From: Paucibacter sp. KBW04
Lineage (GTDB): Bacteria; Pseudomonadota; Gammaproteobacteria; Burkholderiales; Burkholderiaceae_C
NCBI RefSeq assembly: GCF_003852425.1
Contig: NZ_QAJN01000019.1
Location: 39,545-103,544, forward strand
Length of the DNA stretch: 64,000 bases
Reading direction: 5' to 3'
Shown here: piece by piece, positions 25,398-34,547 of the stretch
Layout: every line of letters starts with the position of its first letter
Position numbering within the stretch: the stretch's first letter is position 1
Made by a program: the position numbers and the translations under genes
Notes under the pieces: model-generated
What the model was told of the DNA's origin: nothing
Seen by the model: only the letters and a program-made list of their open reading frames with translations
Database searches by the model: none

Positions 25398-26233
25398 AGG
25401 ATTGCCTGCAACTGGGCGGCATGGCGCTGCTTTGGCTGAGTGCCCAGGCCCATGCCCAGATTCAGACGCCGGTGCTGCCGCAGCGCATCGTCTCGCTGAA
25501 TCTGTGCACCGACCAAATCCTGCTGCAGCTGGTGGCGCCGCAGCGCATTGCCGCGCTCAGCTGGCTCAGTGCCAGCCCTGAGAGCTCGGCCTTGCACGCA
25601 CAGGCGCGGCCCTTGCGCCATGTGCGTGGCCATGCCGAGGAGGTGCTGGCCTTGCGGCCCGATTTGGTGCTGGTGGGCACGGCGACGACGCGCTTCACCG
25701 CCCGGCTGCTGCGCGAGTTCGGTGTGCCCGTGCTGGCCTTGCCGGGGGTGAAGAACTTTGCCGAGGTGCGCGAGCAAATCCGCCAGGTGGCCCATGCGGT
25801 GGGTGCGGTGGCCGAGGGCGAGGCCTTGCTGGCCCGCTTTGACGCCCGCCATGCGGTGATGCAAGCCCAGGCCGCCGCGAGGCCTGCCGCCGTGGCCATG
25901 CAATACCTGGCGGGCGGGCGCAGCGCCGGTGCGGGCACTTTGTATGACGACATCTTTGCCGCCGGTGGGCATGCCAATGGGGCCGCCCGTGCCGGTCTGC
26001 GCGGCTACGGCGCCATGCCCATCGAGAGGGTGTTGGTTGAGCAGCCCGATGTGCTGGTCACCAGCGACTATCGCCGTCATGTTGCCACCCAAGGCAATCG
26101 CCTGCTCAGCCACCCGGCGCTGGCTCATCTCAGCCTGCATGAGCTGGTGCTGCCTTCGCGTCTGAGCGTCTGCGGCGGGCCTTGGAATCTGGAGGCTGCA
26201 GCCCTGCTGGCGGCCAGGGGAGAGCGCTCGTGA
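25385..26233 (+). CDS. btuF: Cobalamin ABC transporter, periplasmic binding protein
   Basis: This 282-residue class III binding protein starts at ATG 25385, giving a signal peptide ('LGGMALLWLSAQAHAQ'). The mature protein shows the BtuF/FepB pattern: 'QRIVSLNLCTDQILLQL', 'GHAEEVLALRPDLVLVGT', 'VPVLALPGVKNFAEVREQI', and 'IERVLVEQPDVLVTSDYR' near the C-terminal lobe. It would deliver corrinoid to BtuCD. The start overlaps the preceding gene and its stop overlaps btuC by GTGA (26230-26233). Confidence 0.9.
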   Translation: MRGLKDCLQLGGMALLWLSAQAHAQIQTPVLPQRIVSLNLCTDQILLQLVAPQRIAALSWLSASPESSALHAQARPLRHVRGHAEEVLALRPDLVLVGTATTRFTARLLREFGVPVLALPGVKNFAEVREQIRQVAHAVGAVAEGEALLARFDARHAVMQAQAAARPAAVAMQYLAGGRSAGAGTLYDDIFAAGGHANGAARAGLRGYGAMPIERVLVEQPDVLVTSDYRRHVATQGNRLLSHPALAHLSLHELVLPSRLSVCGGPWNLEAAALLAARGERS

Positions 26234-27243
26234 GCCTATTCGCTTTGAAAGAGGGACGGCACTGGCTGCTCTATCTGTTGATGCCCATCTTGCTGCTGGC
26301 CTTGAGCGTGGTCTCGCTGGGTGTGGGCTATGTGGACATGTCGCCCCTGCGCCTCTTGCAAGGCACTTGGGAAGGTGAGTTGCTGGCCTCGCGCATCTTG
26401 CTGGAACTGCGTGTGCCGCGTACCGCGCTCTGCCTTTTGGTCGGTGCGGTGCTGGGCTTGGCGGGGGCGGCCTTGCAAGGTCTGCTGCGCAACCCTCTGG
26501 CCGAGCCCAGCTTGCTGGGTGTTTCCAGCGGCGCTGCGCTGGGGGCTGTGCTCGCGCTCTACAGTGGTTTTGCCGATGCCTTTGCCCTGGCCTTGCCCTT
26601 GGCTGGCCTGCTTGGCACGGCCCTGGCTTTGGGCATTGTGTTTGCACTGGCCGGGCGAGGCTCCAGCAGCAATACCTTGGTGCTGGCCGGGGTGGCGGTG
26701 TCGTCCTTGTTTGGGGCGCTGATCGCCTTGACGCTGAACTGGGCCAAGACGCCCACGGCGGTGAGTGAGATCGTGTTCTGGATGATGGGCTCGCTGGCCG
26801 ATCGCAGCAATCACGAGCTGCTGCTGGCCACGCCCTTCATGCTGGTGGGCGCGCTGCTCTTGCTGCGCTGCCGTCGCGGCCTGGCCGCGCTGAGCTTGGG
26901 CGAGGAGACGGCCCACAGCCTGGGCGTCAACCTCGGGCGCTTGCGCACTCTCGTGCTGCTGGGTACCGCCTGCTGCGTGGGCGCGGCCGTGTCGGTCGCA
27001 GGCACGATTGGTTTCATTGGCCTGGTGGCGCCGCATCTGATGCGGCCTCTGGTGCGCGGCGACGCGGCGCGCCTGCTGCCCGCCTCAGCACTGGCAGGTG
27101 CGATCCTGCTCACCCTGGCCGACCTGGGCGTGCGCCTCATGCACACCCAGACCGCCGAGCTCAAACTGGGCGTGTTGACCTCGCTGGTCGGGGCGCCGTT
27201 CTTTTTGCTCTTGATATTGCGCCACAGGAGCCAGGACGTATGA
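26230..27243 (+). CDS. btuC: Cobalamin ABC transporter permease
   Basis: This is a FecCD-type permease of 337 residues with about nine to ten membrane helices. The start is the GTG at 26230 that overlaps the btuF stop. Family motifs are 'RVPRTALCLLVGAVLGLAGAALQGLLRNPLAEPSLLG'-like text around residues 55-95, split by the conserved 'NPLAEP', plus 'VAGTIGFIGLVAPHLMRPLVRGD' near 250. It forms the translocation channel with BtuD. It overlaps btuD by ATGA. Confidence 0.92.
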   Translation: MSLFALKEGRHWLLYLLMPILLLALSVVSLGVGYVDMSPLRLLQGTWEGELLASRILLELRVPRTALCLLVGAVLGLAGAALQGLLRNPLAEPSLLGVSSGAALGAVLALYSGFADAFALALPLAGLLGTALALGIVFALAGRGSSSNTLVLAGVAVSSLFGALIALTLNWAKTPTAVSEIVFWMMGSLADRSNHELLLATPFMLVGALLLLRCRRGLAALSLGEETAHSLGVNLGRLRTLVLLGTACCVGAAVSVAGTIGFIGLVAPHLMRPLVRGDAARLLPASALAGAILLTLADLGVRLMHTQTAELKLGVLTSLVGAPFFLLLILRHRSQDV

Positions 27244-28010
27244 AGCCATTGATGCAAGTGCGGGGCTTAAGTCTGAAGCTGGGCGAGCGAAGGCTGATCG
27301 ATGGCCTGGACATGGACCTCAGCGGCGGCGAGCTGCTGGGCATCTTGGGCCCCAACGGTGCGGGCAAGACCAGCTTGCTGCGTTGCTTGATCGGCGCCCG
27401 CCAGGCCCAGCAAGGCCGGGTGGAATTGGGTGGGCGTGCCTTGTCTGAGTGGCGGCCGCAGGCGCGCGCCCAGCGCCTGGCCTATTTGGCCCAAGGCCAC
27501 CAGGTGCATTGGCCGCTGCCGGTGCGGGAGGTGGTGGCGCTGGGCCGCTTGCCGCATGGCGACGCCCATCGCCCACGCGGCCAGGCGGCGGTGCAAGCGG
27601 CGCTGCAAGAGCTGGGTTTGCTGGGCATGGCCGAGGACTCGGCCCAGTGCTTGTCGGGCGGTGAGCGGGCACGGGTGATGTTGGCCCGTGCGCTGGCCAC
27701 CGAGCCCGAGGTCTTGTTGGCCGACGAACCCCTGGCCGCCCTGGACCCCGCCCATCAGCTGCACATCATGGGCTTGCTGCGCGCTCAGGCGCAGGCCGGC
27801 CGGGCGGTCGCCCTGGTCTTGCACGACCTGGGCCTGGCGGCGCGCTTTTGCACCCGGGTGCTGGTCTTGCAAGGCGGGCGTGTGCAGGCCGATGGCCCGC
27901 CGGCCCAGGTGCTGGACGCGGCCTTGCTGGCGCGCAGCTACGGCGTGCAGGTGCTGGATCTGCAGCATGAGGGCGAGCGTTGCCTGCTGCCCTGGCGCCT
28001 CACGGCCTAG
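27240..28010 (+). CDS. btuD: Cobalamin ABC transporter ATP-binding protein
   Basis: This 256-residue ATPase has Walker A 'GPNGAGKTS' (about 38-46), signature 'LSGGERARVMLARAL' (about 138-152), Walker B 'VLLADEPLAALDP' and the switch His in 'LVLHDLGLAA'. It powers corrinoid import with BtuC and BtuF. It is the last of the four tightly overlapping uptake genes. The next gene starts 60 bases later with no obvious terminator, so transcription probably continues into it. Confidence 0.92.
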   Translation: MKPLMQVRGLSLKLGERRLIDGLDMDLSGGELLGILGPNGAGKTSLLRCLIGARQAQQGRVELGGRALSEWRPQARAQRLAYLAQGHQVHWPLPVREVVALGRLPHGDAHRPRGQAAVQAALQELGLLGMAEDSAQCLSGGERARVMLARALATEPEVLLADEPLAALDPAHQLHIMGLLRAQAQAGRAVALVLHDLGLAARFCTRVLVLQGGRVQADGPPAQVLDAALLARSYGVQVLDLQHEGERCLLPWRLTA

Positions 28011-28070
28011 GGCAGCCTTCCGCCGCCTTCCGCCCATTTCTTTGTTTAGTTTTTTCCCTTGTTTTTTCTG

Positions 28071-30185
28071 ATGCGATTTCAATTCAAACCCCTCAGCACG
28101 GCCGTGTTGACTCTTTGTGCCTTGGGCCACGGCAGCACCCATGCTGCGGAGCCTGCGCCTGAAGCCGTGCGACTGCAGCCCGTGCAGATTGACGGTAAGC
28201 AGAGCAAGGCCTCACGGCTCCAGGCTCGCCAAAGCACCGCCTCCCGCCTGGGTCTGAGCGGCCTGGAGCTGCCCGCCAGCAGCGATAGCGTTCTGATCGA
28301 TCAACAAGCTTTGCGCGGTGTGACCGGCACGGCCGATCTGGTGCAGCGCACGGTGGGCATGAGTTTTCAGGGCTCACCCGGCTCGGGCTCGACCTTTCAA
28401 AGCCGGGGCTTCTCGGGCAATGACTCCATCGTCCAGGCCGAGGACGGGGTGCGCGTGCCCACCACCTCGGGCACCCAGTCGATGCCGCAGGATGGCTTTG
28501 GCTACGAGCGGGTGGAGGTCTTGCGCGGCCCGGCCTCGGTGCTGTTTGGCGATGGCGCGGTGGGCGGTGTGATCAATCTCTTGCGCAAGCAGCCGCGCGC
28601 TGAATTTGCGGCCAATGCCGAGGCGGGCTTGGGCAGCTTTGGCGCCTGGCGTGTGGGCCTGGGCCTGAACCAGCCCCTGAGCGCCCAGCTCGCCCTGCGC
28701 CTGGATCTGTTGGACAAGGGTGGCGAGGGTTTTGTGGCGCGCGGCGACTGGCGTCAGCGCAAGCTGATGAGCACCTTGCGCTGGCAGGTCAGCCCCGACT
28801 TCCATCTGGACCTGATTCTGGATCTGCACCGTGACCGCAACAGCGCCTACTTCGGCACACCGCTGCGCGAGGGGCGCATTGACGCCCGTTTGCGCGAGCA
28901 AAACTACAACGTGGAAGACGCCTTCTGGCGGGTGCAGCAAGACCGTGCCCGCTTGCGCGGCGCCTGGACCCTGGCGGCAGACTGGCGGCTGGAGGGCGAG
29001 GTCTACCGCTTCGAGATTGACCGCCAGTGGCGCAATCTGGAGGAGTACGAGCTGGCCAAAGATGGTCAGGCCGTCGACCGAGTGGGTTATCTGGGCATTG
29101 CCCACCGCCTGCGCCAGGCCGGGGGGCATCTGGAGCTGAAAGGCCGCAGTCAATTCATGAATCGTGAACTGGGCCTGGTCTTGGGCCTACAAGGCCAGGG
29201 CCTGAATTTCACCCACATCAATGATGGCTATGAGTACGACACGCCCAGCCGCGTCAGCTTGCTCGACCCTCAGCCCGGCCGCTATCTGCAGGCGGGGCCC
29301 TTGGTCCCGCGCCAGGCCTCGCAGACGCGCCAGTACTCGGCCTATGCCGAGGCCGCGCTCTCCTTGGCGAAGGACTGGACCCTGCATGCCGGCCTGCGGG
29401 CCGATCGCATGCAGGTGGCCCGTCAAGCCCTGCTGCCCAGCCGCCCCGATTGGAGCGCCAAGTACCAGCCCACGACCTGGCGTCTGGGGCTTTTGCACGC
29501 GATTGACGCGGGGCAGTCGGTCTATCTGAACACCGGCCTGGCCACCGACCCCATCTCCAATATCGCCACCATCTCCAAGGGCAATGCCGACTGGAAACTC
29601 AGCAGTGGCCGTCAGTGGGAGCTGGGCTATAAGCGCGCTGGCAAGCAGTGGGATGCGACGGCGGCCCTGTACCAGATCAAGAAGGAGGGCCTGCTCACCA
29701 CGGTCAAGAACCCAGGCCAGGAGGCCTACACCGTGCAGGGCGGCAGCCTGCTCTCCAGCGGCGTGGAGCTGACGGCACAGCTGCGTCTGCCCGCCGGTTT
29801 TGCCCTGGACGGCAATATCAGCTGGAACCGCACGCGTTACGACAAGGTTGTGCAAAGCGGCCGCGATCTGAGTGGCAATCAAGCCCCTTACGCGGCCAAG
29901 CAGATGGCCAATCTGGGCCTGACGTGGGCCCACTCAGACTTGGACGCGGGTGTCTTGCTGCGCGGCGTGGGCCCGCGCTTCACCAGCATCAACAACAGCA
30001 TGCGGCTGCCCGGTTACGCGCAGCTGGATGCGTATCTGAACCTGCAGCTGAACCCGCAAGTGAGCCTGGGTCTGGCAGGGCGCAACCTGGCCGACACGGT
30101 CTATGCCACCAGCAGCTACAGCAGCACGCAAGTGATGTTGGGCGAACCCCGCAACTGGCAGCTCACCGGCCGCCTGAACTTCTGA
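28071..30185 (+). CDS. TonB-dependent receptor, siderophore-receptor type
   Basis: This 704-residue outer-membrane receptor is started at ATG 28071; a TTG four codons upstream is less likely. The signal peptide ends near 'HGSTHAAEP'. The plug contains 'LIDQQALRGVTGTADLVQRTVGM', 'FQSRGFSGNDSIVQ' and 'YERVEVLRGPASVLFGDGAVGGVINLLRKQP'. It ends in Phe ('LTGRLNF'). Plug wording resembles FhuE/FpvA-type ferrisiderophore receptors rather than BtuB, and the PepSY protein next door supports an iron-chelate role. However, it sits in the riboswitch-controlled uptake block, so another corrinoid or a cobalt chelate is possible. No STN domain is present. Confidence 0.88.
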   Translation: MRFQFKPLSTAVLTLCALGHGSTHAAEPAPEAVRLQPVQIDGKQSKASRLQARQSTASRLGLSGLELPASSDSVLIDQQALRGVTGTADLVQRTVGMSFQGSPGSGSTFQSRGFSGNDSIVQAEDGVRVPTTSGTQSMPQDGFGYERVEVLRGPASVLFGDGAVGGVINLLRKQPRAEFAANAEAGLGSFGAWRVGLGLNQPLSAQLALRLDLLDKGGEGFVARGDWRQRKLMSTLRWQVSPDFHLDLILDLHRDRNSAYFGTPLREGRIDARLREQNYNVEDAFWRVQQDRARLRGAWTLAADWRLEGEVYRFEIDRQWRNLEEYELAKDGQAVDRVGYLGIAHRLRQAGGHLELKGRSQFMNRELGLVLGLQGQGLNFTHINDGYEYDTPSRVSLLDPQPGRYLQAGPLVPRQASQTRQYSAYAEAALSLAKDWTLHAGLRADRMQVARQALLPSRPDWSAKYQPTTWRLGLLHAIDAGQSVYLNTGLATDPISNIATISKGNADWKLSSGRQWELGYKRAGKQWDATAALYQIKKEGLLTTVKNPGQEAYTVQGGSLLSSGVELTAQLRLPAGFALDGNISWNRTRYDKVVQSGRDLSGNQAPYAAKQMANLGLTWAHSDLDAGVLLRGVGPRFTSINNSMRLPGYAQLDAYLNLQLNPQVSLGLAGRNLADTVYATSSYSSTQVMLGEPRNWQLTGRLNF

Positions 30186-30195
30186 GGCGGCAGGG

Positions 30196-31674
30196 ATGAA
30201 ACGTTGGCTGCATCTGGCCCATCGCTGGCTGGGCATAGGCCTGGGCCTGCTGGTGCTGGCTTGGTTGTTCTCGGGCCTGGTGATGTTGTGGGTGCCGCGC
30301 CCGGCGCTGCAGGCGGCAGAAGCCTTGCGAGCCCTGCCACCGCTGCCTAGCCAAGGCTTGCTCGCGCCGGCCCAGGCCTTTGAGCGGGCGGTGCTGGGCG
30401 GGCCAGCCACCGGCGCGCGGCTGAGCATGCGTGGGGCAGAGCCGGTCTGGCTGTTCCAGACCGCCGGGCCGCGCTGGGAAACGGCCTCGGCGGTCTCGGC
30501 CCTGTCGGGGCAGCGCTTGCCGCCCTTGCAAGAAGCGCAGGTGCTGGACCTGGCGCAGACCCAGGCCGCCGCTTTGGGGCTTGCTGCTGCCAAGCCCGAG
30601 GCGGAGCTGATCCAGCGCGATCAATGGAGCATCTACAGCCGCTTCAATGCCGCGCGCCCGCTGTGGCGGGTGAGCTTGCAAGATGCGGCCGGCACCGAGC
30701 TGTACTACGCCCAGGCCAGCGGTGAATTGGTGCTGGACACAAACCGCTGGGAGCGCGGATGGAACTGGCTGGGCACGGTCACCCACTGGCTTTACTTCAC
30801 GCCGCTGCGGGCCGACACCGGCCTGTGGCGCCAAGTGGTGTTGTGGAGCAGCGGCGTCGCCTTGCTGCTTTGTGGCCTGGGCCTGTGGCTGGGCCTGCAG
30901 CGCCTGCGCCTGCGGGGCTATGCCAGCGGCAGCGTCTCGCCCTACCGCGAGCGCTGGCAGCGCTGGCACCATTTGCTGGGCCTGGGCGCGGGCGGGGTGC
31001 TGGCGGCCTGGTTGTTCAGCGGCTGGTTGTCCATGGATCCCTGGGGCTGGCCCTCCAGCAATCCCAAGGATCAGGCGCAAGCGCCTTGGCAGGGTGAGAA
31101 GCAGGCCTTGCCAGCGGAGTTGCCCCGCCTGGATTTGCTGCCGGGCTTGAAGGAAGTGGAGTGGCTGCGGGTGCAGGGCCAGAGCTATTGGCGACTCAAG
31201 AGCGAGCAGCAAAGCCTGCTCCTGGACGCCAGGGCTCAGGTCCTGCCCCAGGGCCTGAGCGAGGCGCAGCTCTTGTCCGCCTTGCAAGCCATGCATCCGC
31301 AGCAGCAAATCAGTAGCCATGATTGGCTGAGCGGCCCCGATCTTTACTACTACGGCCTGCGTCACCAGACGCGCAGCTTCCCCGTGCTGCGGGCCTGCAT
31401 CGCCGACGCCAGCGCTACCTGCTACTACCTGGACCCGCAAGCCGCCCGCATCGCTCAAAAGGTCGATCACTACGGCCGGGTGGACCGCTGGCTCTTCAAC
31501 GCCTTGCATCGCTGGGACTGGCCGCCGCTGCAGGCCATGCCCTTGGCCAGAGATGCGCTGGTGCTGGCCTGGAGCTTGGCCGCGGCCGGCCTGTGCCTGG
31601 CCGGCTGCGTGCTGGGCTGGCGCCGACTACAAACCCAACGCAAAAAGAAAAGGAAGACATGCCATGAGTGCTGA
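30196..31674 (+). CDS. PepSY-associated membrane protein
   Basis: This 492-residue protein has membrane helices near residues 8-30, 210-235, 260-285 and 455-480, and two large periplasmic regions. Typical PepSY-TM family text occurs at the start ('MKRWLHLAHRWLGIGLGLLVLAWLFSG', shown only as family type) with repeated 'HRWLG/HHLLGL' histidine motifs next to helices, consistent with heme or flavin-linked ferric reductases of this family. Such proteins are commonly encoded beside TonB receptors and are thought to help reduce or release imported metal chelates. The last 11 bases overlap the ferredoxin gene, and the C terminus is Lys-rich with a Cys-His-Glu-Cys end. Confidence 0.82.
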   Translation: MKRWLHLAHRWLGIGLGLLVLAWLFSGLVMLWVPRPALQAAEALRALPPLPSQGLLAPAQAFERAVLGGPATGARLSMRGAEPVWLFQTAGPRWETASAVSALSGQRLPPLQEAQVLDLAQTQAAALGLAAAKPEAELIQRDQWSIYSRFNAARPLWRVSLQDAAGTELYYAQASGELVLDTNRWERGWNWLGTVTHWLYFTPLRADTGLWRQVVLWSSGVALLLCGLGLWLGLQRLRLRGYASGSVSPYRERWQRWHHLLGLGAGGVLAAWLFSGWLSMDPWGWPSSNPKDQAQAPWQGEKQALPAELPRLDLLPGLKEVEWLRVQGQSYWRLKSEQQSLLLDARAQVLPQGLSEAQLLSALQAMHPQQQISSHDWLSGPDLYYYGLRHQTRSFPVLRACIADASATCYYLDPQAARIAQKVDHYGRVDRWLFNALHRWDWPPLQAMPLARDALVLAWSLAAAGLCLAGCVLGWRRLQTQRKKKRKTCHEC

Positions 31675-32020
31675 TGAGATCGTCAAACCCAAGATCGCCA
31701 GCTACAAACGCCATCTGCTGGTCTGCACCGGCCCGCGCTGCACCCAGGACGGCGAGGCCCAAGCCTTGTTCGACAGCCTGGGCGAGAAGTTCAAGGCCGC
31801 CGGACTGCACGAGGGTGAGCTGCGAGTCAAACGCAGCCGGGTCAGCTGCTTTGCCGCCTGCAAGGGCGGGCCGGTGATGTGCGTGCAACCCGATGGCACC
31901 TGGTACTTCAATGCCCGGGGCGAGAACCTGGACCGCATCATCACCGAGCATCTGCGCGACGGCCAGCCGGTGGCGGACTTGGTGTTCCACCAAGGGCCGG
32001 GTGCGCAAGCGCAGCCTTGA
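31664..32020 (+). CDS. Thioredoxin-fold [2Fe-2S] ferredoxin (CbiW-like)
   Basis: This 118-residue protein begins at ATG 31664, overlapping the PepSY gene by 11 bases. Four cysteines are spaced as in thioredoxin-like [2Fe-2S] ferredoxins: 'VCTGPRCTQDG' near 20-30, then 'VSCFAACKGGPVMCVQPDG' near 61-79. The rest ('HLLVCTGPRC...', 'YFNARGENLDRIITEHLRDG') also fits that family. Related ferredoxins (CbiW) occur in cobalamin gene clusters, where they are thought to supply electrons. Here it could serve the neighbouring PepSY reductase or reduction of cobalt/corrinoid. Role is inferred from position. Confidence 0.85.
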   Translation: MSADEIVKPKIASYKRHLLVCTGPRCTQDGEAQALFDSLGEKFKAAGLHEGELRVKRSRVSCFAACKGGPVMCVQPDGTWYFNARGENLDRIITEHLRDGQPVADLVFHQGPGAQAQP

Positions 32021-32179
32021 GCGGCCTGAGGGGAGGGGCGAGGACGGGAGTAAAGCGCTTGTTGGCGGATTTGGCCTATCCCCCTTTCGGGTGCCCCCAT
32101 TTGATGTGAACCCCCCGCCGGGCTGCGGCCGGATAGTCCCGCCATGTGCCAGTCTGGTTTGGCGCGGGAGTGATGAATC

Positions 32180-32428
32180 ATGCAGTTCGACGAAGTGGAT
32201 GCCGGCGATTTCCGGATTTATGCGGGCGCCGTGGAGCGCAAGAACAGCTACGGCTATGTGGCGGCCGTGGTCGTGGTGCGGGTGCGCGGTGAGCCTCTGC
32301 GCCAGGAAGCCTTTAGAGACGAGAACCTGGCCGGCGGTTTTGCCTGGGCCTCGCCCGCCGAAGCCCTGCGCTTTGCCATCAACGCGGGGCGGGATGTGGT
32401 GATGTGCCGAATCGGCGCCCTGGCCTGA
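32180..32428 (+). CDS. Small conserved hypothetical protein
   Basis: This 82-residue soluble protein is not recognised. It is mostly predicted beta strand and helix without cysteine pairs, signal peptide or membrane segment. Readable features are 'AVERKNSYGYVAAVVVVRVRG' near 19-39 and 'FAWASPAEALRFAINAGRDVV' near 53-73. The codon use is like that of the core genes and the start is preceded by a GGGAG stretch, which supports a real gene. It stands alone between the ferredoxin gene and a sensor pair. Confidence 0.6.
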   Translation: MQFDEVDAGDFRIYAGAVERKNSYGYVAAVVVVRVRGEPLRQEAFRDENLAGGFAWASPAEALRFAINAGRDVVMCRIGALA

Positions 32429-32531
32429 AGCCTGGGCCGCCAGGGGTCATCCAAGGGCTCCAAACCGTAGTTCGTCGCTTTTGCGCCGGTTCTGGGCTCA
32501 GACGGGGCCGCCCAGGGCTTAGGCTAGCGGC

Positions 32532-33650
32532 ATGCCGAATTCCAAGCCGTTCTCTTCTCTCTCAGCTTCTTCCCAAAGTGAAGCCCTGCCCAGCCATGCG
32601 CAAGCCTGGGCCAATTTCGTCGCCTACCTGACCCTGGGCCGGGTCAGCTTGTCCCTGGGCCTGGGCAGCTTGGCCGCCATGGCCTTGGATGCCATCTTCA
32701 TCACGCCCTTCCCGGTGCTCCTGGGTCGGACCTTGTTCGTCGGCTTGCTGGGCCTGATTGCGTTCTCTGCCGCCGGTCAGTGGCCGCGTCGCTTGCCCAA
32801 GTGGTTGAGCCGTTGGTTTTTGCAAGTGGTGGTGGTGGTGCTGGCCGTGCCGCTGGCGACCCTGGCCGTCTATCTGGTCTCGGTGGGCGGCGACCTGAGC
32901 TCCTTGCTGAACAGCCAGGGCAAGGTGATGGGCTTTATCTTTATATCCGGCGCCGGCCTGGTCGTTGGGCCCTTGCTGGCCATGGGCGCGCTGTACCGCC
33001 AGCGGGATGCCGAGGCGCGCAGCCAGGCCCTGCGCTTTGATCTGGAGCGCAGCGAGCTGGAGCGCCAGACCTTGGACACCCAGTTGCGGCTTTTGCAAGC
33101 CCAGGTGGAGCCGCATTTTCTGTTCAACACCCTAGCCAATGTGCGCGCCCTGGTGGAAACCGGCTCGCCCCAGGCAGCCCCGGTGCTGCGCAGCTTGATC
33201 GCCTATCTGCGTGCCGCCATGCCGCGCCTGCAGAACGAGGCCGCCAGCCTGGGCGACGAGCTGGCCTTGGTGCGGGCCTATCTGGAGCTGATGCATCTGC
33301 GCATGCCGGACCGCCTGCGCTTTGAGATTCAAGTCGCTGAGGACTTGCAAGGCCTGCGCTTCCCGCCCATGGCCTTGCTGACCCTGGTGGAGAACGCCAT
33401 CCGCCACGGCATCGACCCCAGCGAGGAGGGCGGTGAGGTCTTGTTGGGCGCCGAACGCACAGGGGCCGAGGGGCCGGTGCGCATCTGGGTCAGCGATAGC
33501 GGCGTGGGCTTGACCCAGAGTGGCGGCTCGGGCACCGGCTTGCGCAATCTGCGTGAGCGCCTGCGGGTCTTTTTCGGCGCTTCGGCCCGCCTGGACCTGA
33601 GTGAAAATTCGCCCCATGGCCTGCGTGCCGAGATCCAGTTTCAGCCATGA
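32532..33650 (+). CDS. LytS-type sensor histidine kinase
   Basis: This is a 372-residue kinase. Four or five membrane helices fill residues about 27-170, without a recognisable extracellular sensor. The His-kinase domain of the LytS/YehU type follows: phosphoacceptor His195 in 'QVEPHFLFNTLANV', a coiled linker before it, and an ATPase domain with 'LVENAIRHGID' and 'GSGTGLRNLRERL'. The family partners with LytTR regulators. The stop overlaps the start of such a regulator by ATGA (33647-33650). The stimulus is not known. Confidence 0.9.
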   Translation: MPNSKPFSSLSASSQSEALPSHAQAWANFVAYLTLGRVSLSLGLGSLAAMALDAIFITPFPVLLGRTLFVGLLGLIAFSAAGQWPRRLPKWLSRWFLQVVVVVLAVPLATLAVYLVSVGGDLSSLLNSQGKVMGFIFISGAGLVVGPLLAMGALYRQRDAEARSQALRFDLERSELERQTLDTQLRLLQAQVEPHFLFNTLANVRALVETGSPQAAPVLRSLIAYLRAAMPRLQNEAASLGDELALVRAYLELMHLRMPDRLRFEIQVAEDLQGLRFPPMALLTLVENAIRHGIDPSEEGGEVLLGAERTGAEGPVRIWVSDSGVGLTQSGGSGTGLRNLRERLRVFFGASARLDLSENSPHGLRAEIQFQP

Positions 33651-34504
33651 CTTCCACTAGCAAGGGCGCCGCCCGACCCGCCCACCCCACGGCCTTGATT
33701 GCCGACGACGAACCCCTGCTGCGCGACAGCCTGGCGCGTGCCCTCAAGGCCGCCTGGCCGGAATTGGACGTGGTGGCCCAGGCTCGCAACGGCCGCGAGG
33801 CGCTGGAGCTGTTCGAGCGCCTGCAGCCGCAGATCGTGTTTCTGGACGTGCATATGCCGGGCCTGAATGGCGTCGAGGCTGCGCGTCAGCTGGCGCGTCG
33901 GGCGCAGATTGTGTTCGTGACGGCTTTTGATCAATACGCGGTCCAAGCCTTTGAGCAAGGCGCCTTGGACTATCTGGTCAAGCCGCTGGACGAGGCCCGC
34001 CTGGCCGATACCGTGCAGCGCTTGCAAGAGCGTTTGGCCGTTAAGCCTGCCCCCGCCGGTCTGGCGGCGGCCGAGGCCTTGGAGGCCCGCATCGAGCTGT
34101 TGCTGCAGCAGCTGGCCCGCAGCGGCGAAGCGGCACCGTCAGCTGCGCCCGCGGGAACTGCAGCCGCCCCCTCCAAGCCTTTTTTGCAATGGATACGCGC
34201 CTCGGTTGGCGCCACGCTGAAGCTGATCCCGGTGGAGGACATCATCTATCTGCGCTCCGACGAGAAGTACACCCTGGTGGTCTGGAACGAGGGCGAGGCC
34301 TTGATCCGCACCCCCATCCGCGAGCTGATGGAGCAGCTAGACCCGCAGAAGTTTGTGCAGGTGCACCGCTCCGTGGTCGTCAATCTGCATGCCATCAGCC
34401 ATGTCACCCGCGGCCCTAACGAGACGGCCGATGTGCATCTGCGCAGCCGCAGCGAGGTGCTGCCGGTGAGCCGCAGCTATTTGCACCTGTTCCGGCAGAT
34501 GTAG
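33647..34504 (+). CDS. LytTR-family response regulator
   Basis: This 285-residue regulator has a receiver domain (about 15-130) with 'ADDEP', phosphoacceptor Asp67 in 'FLDVHMPG', 'VTAFDQYAV' and 'LVKPLDE'. An Ala/Pro-rich linker of about 40 residues follows. A C-terminal LytTR DNA-binding domain (about 185-283) shows 'IIYLRSDEKYTLV' and 'FVQVHRSVVVNLHAIS'. It forms a two-component system with the coupled LytS-type kinase. Its targets cannot be read from the window. Confidence 0.92.
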   Translation: MTSTSKGAARPAHPTALIADDEPLLRDSLARALKAAWPELDVVAQARNGREALELFERLQPQIVFLDVHMPGLNGVEAARQLARRAQIVFVTAFDQYAVQAFEQGALDYLVKPLDEARLADTVQRLQERLAVKPAPAGLAAAEALEARIELLLQQLARSGEAAPSAAPAGTAAAPSKPFLQWIRASVGATLKLIPVEDIIYLRSDEKYTLVVWNEGEALIRTPIRELMEQLDPQKFVQVHRSVVVNLHAISHVTRGPNETADVHLRSRSEVLPVSRSYLHLFRQM

Positions 34505-34547
34505 CAGCGCGCGATTTTTTTGCGTTCTGTTTGACTCAACAGAAGAC

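Noticed and set aside
25334..26647. 437-codon open frame on the minus strand across btuF and btuC
   Set aside because: It crosses two well-supported overlapping genes, and its translation is low-complexity and Gln/His/Arg-rich.
34505..34547. Terminator between the LytTR gene and the aminopeptidase gene
   Set aside because: A TTCTGTT/AACAGAA hairpin exists, but it has no T-run on the right side for either strand.
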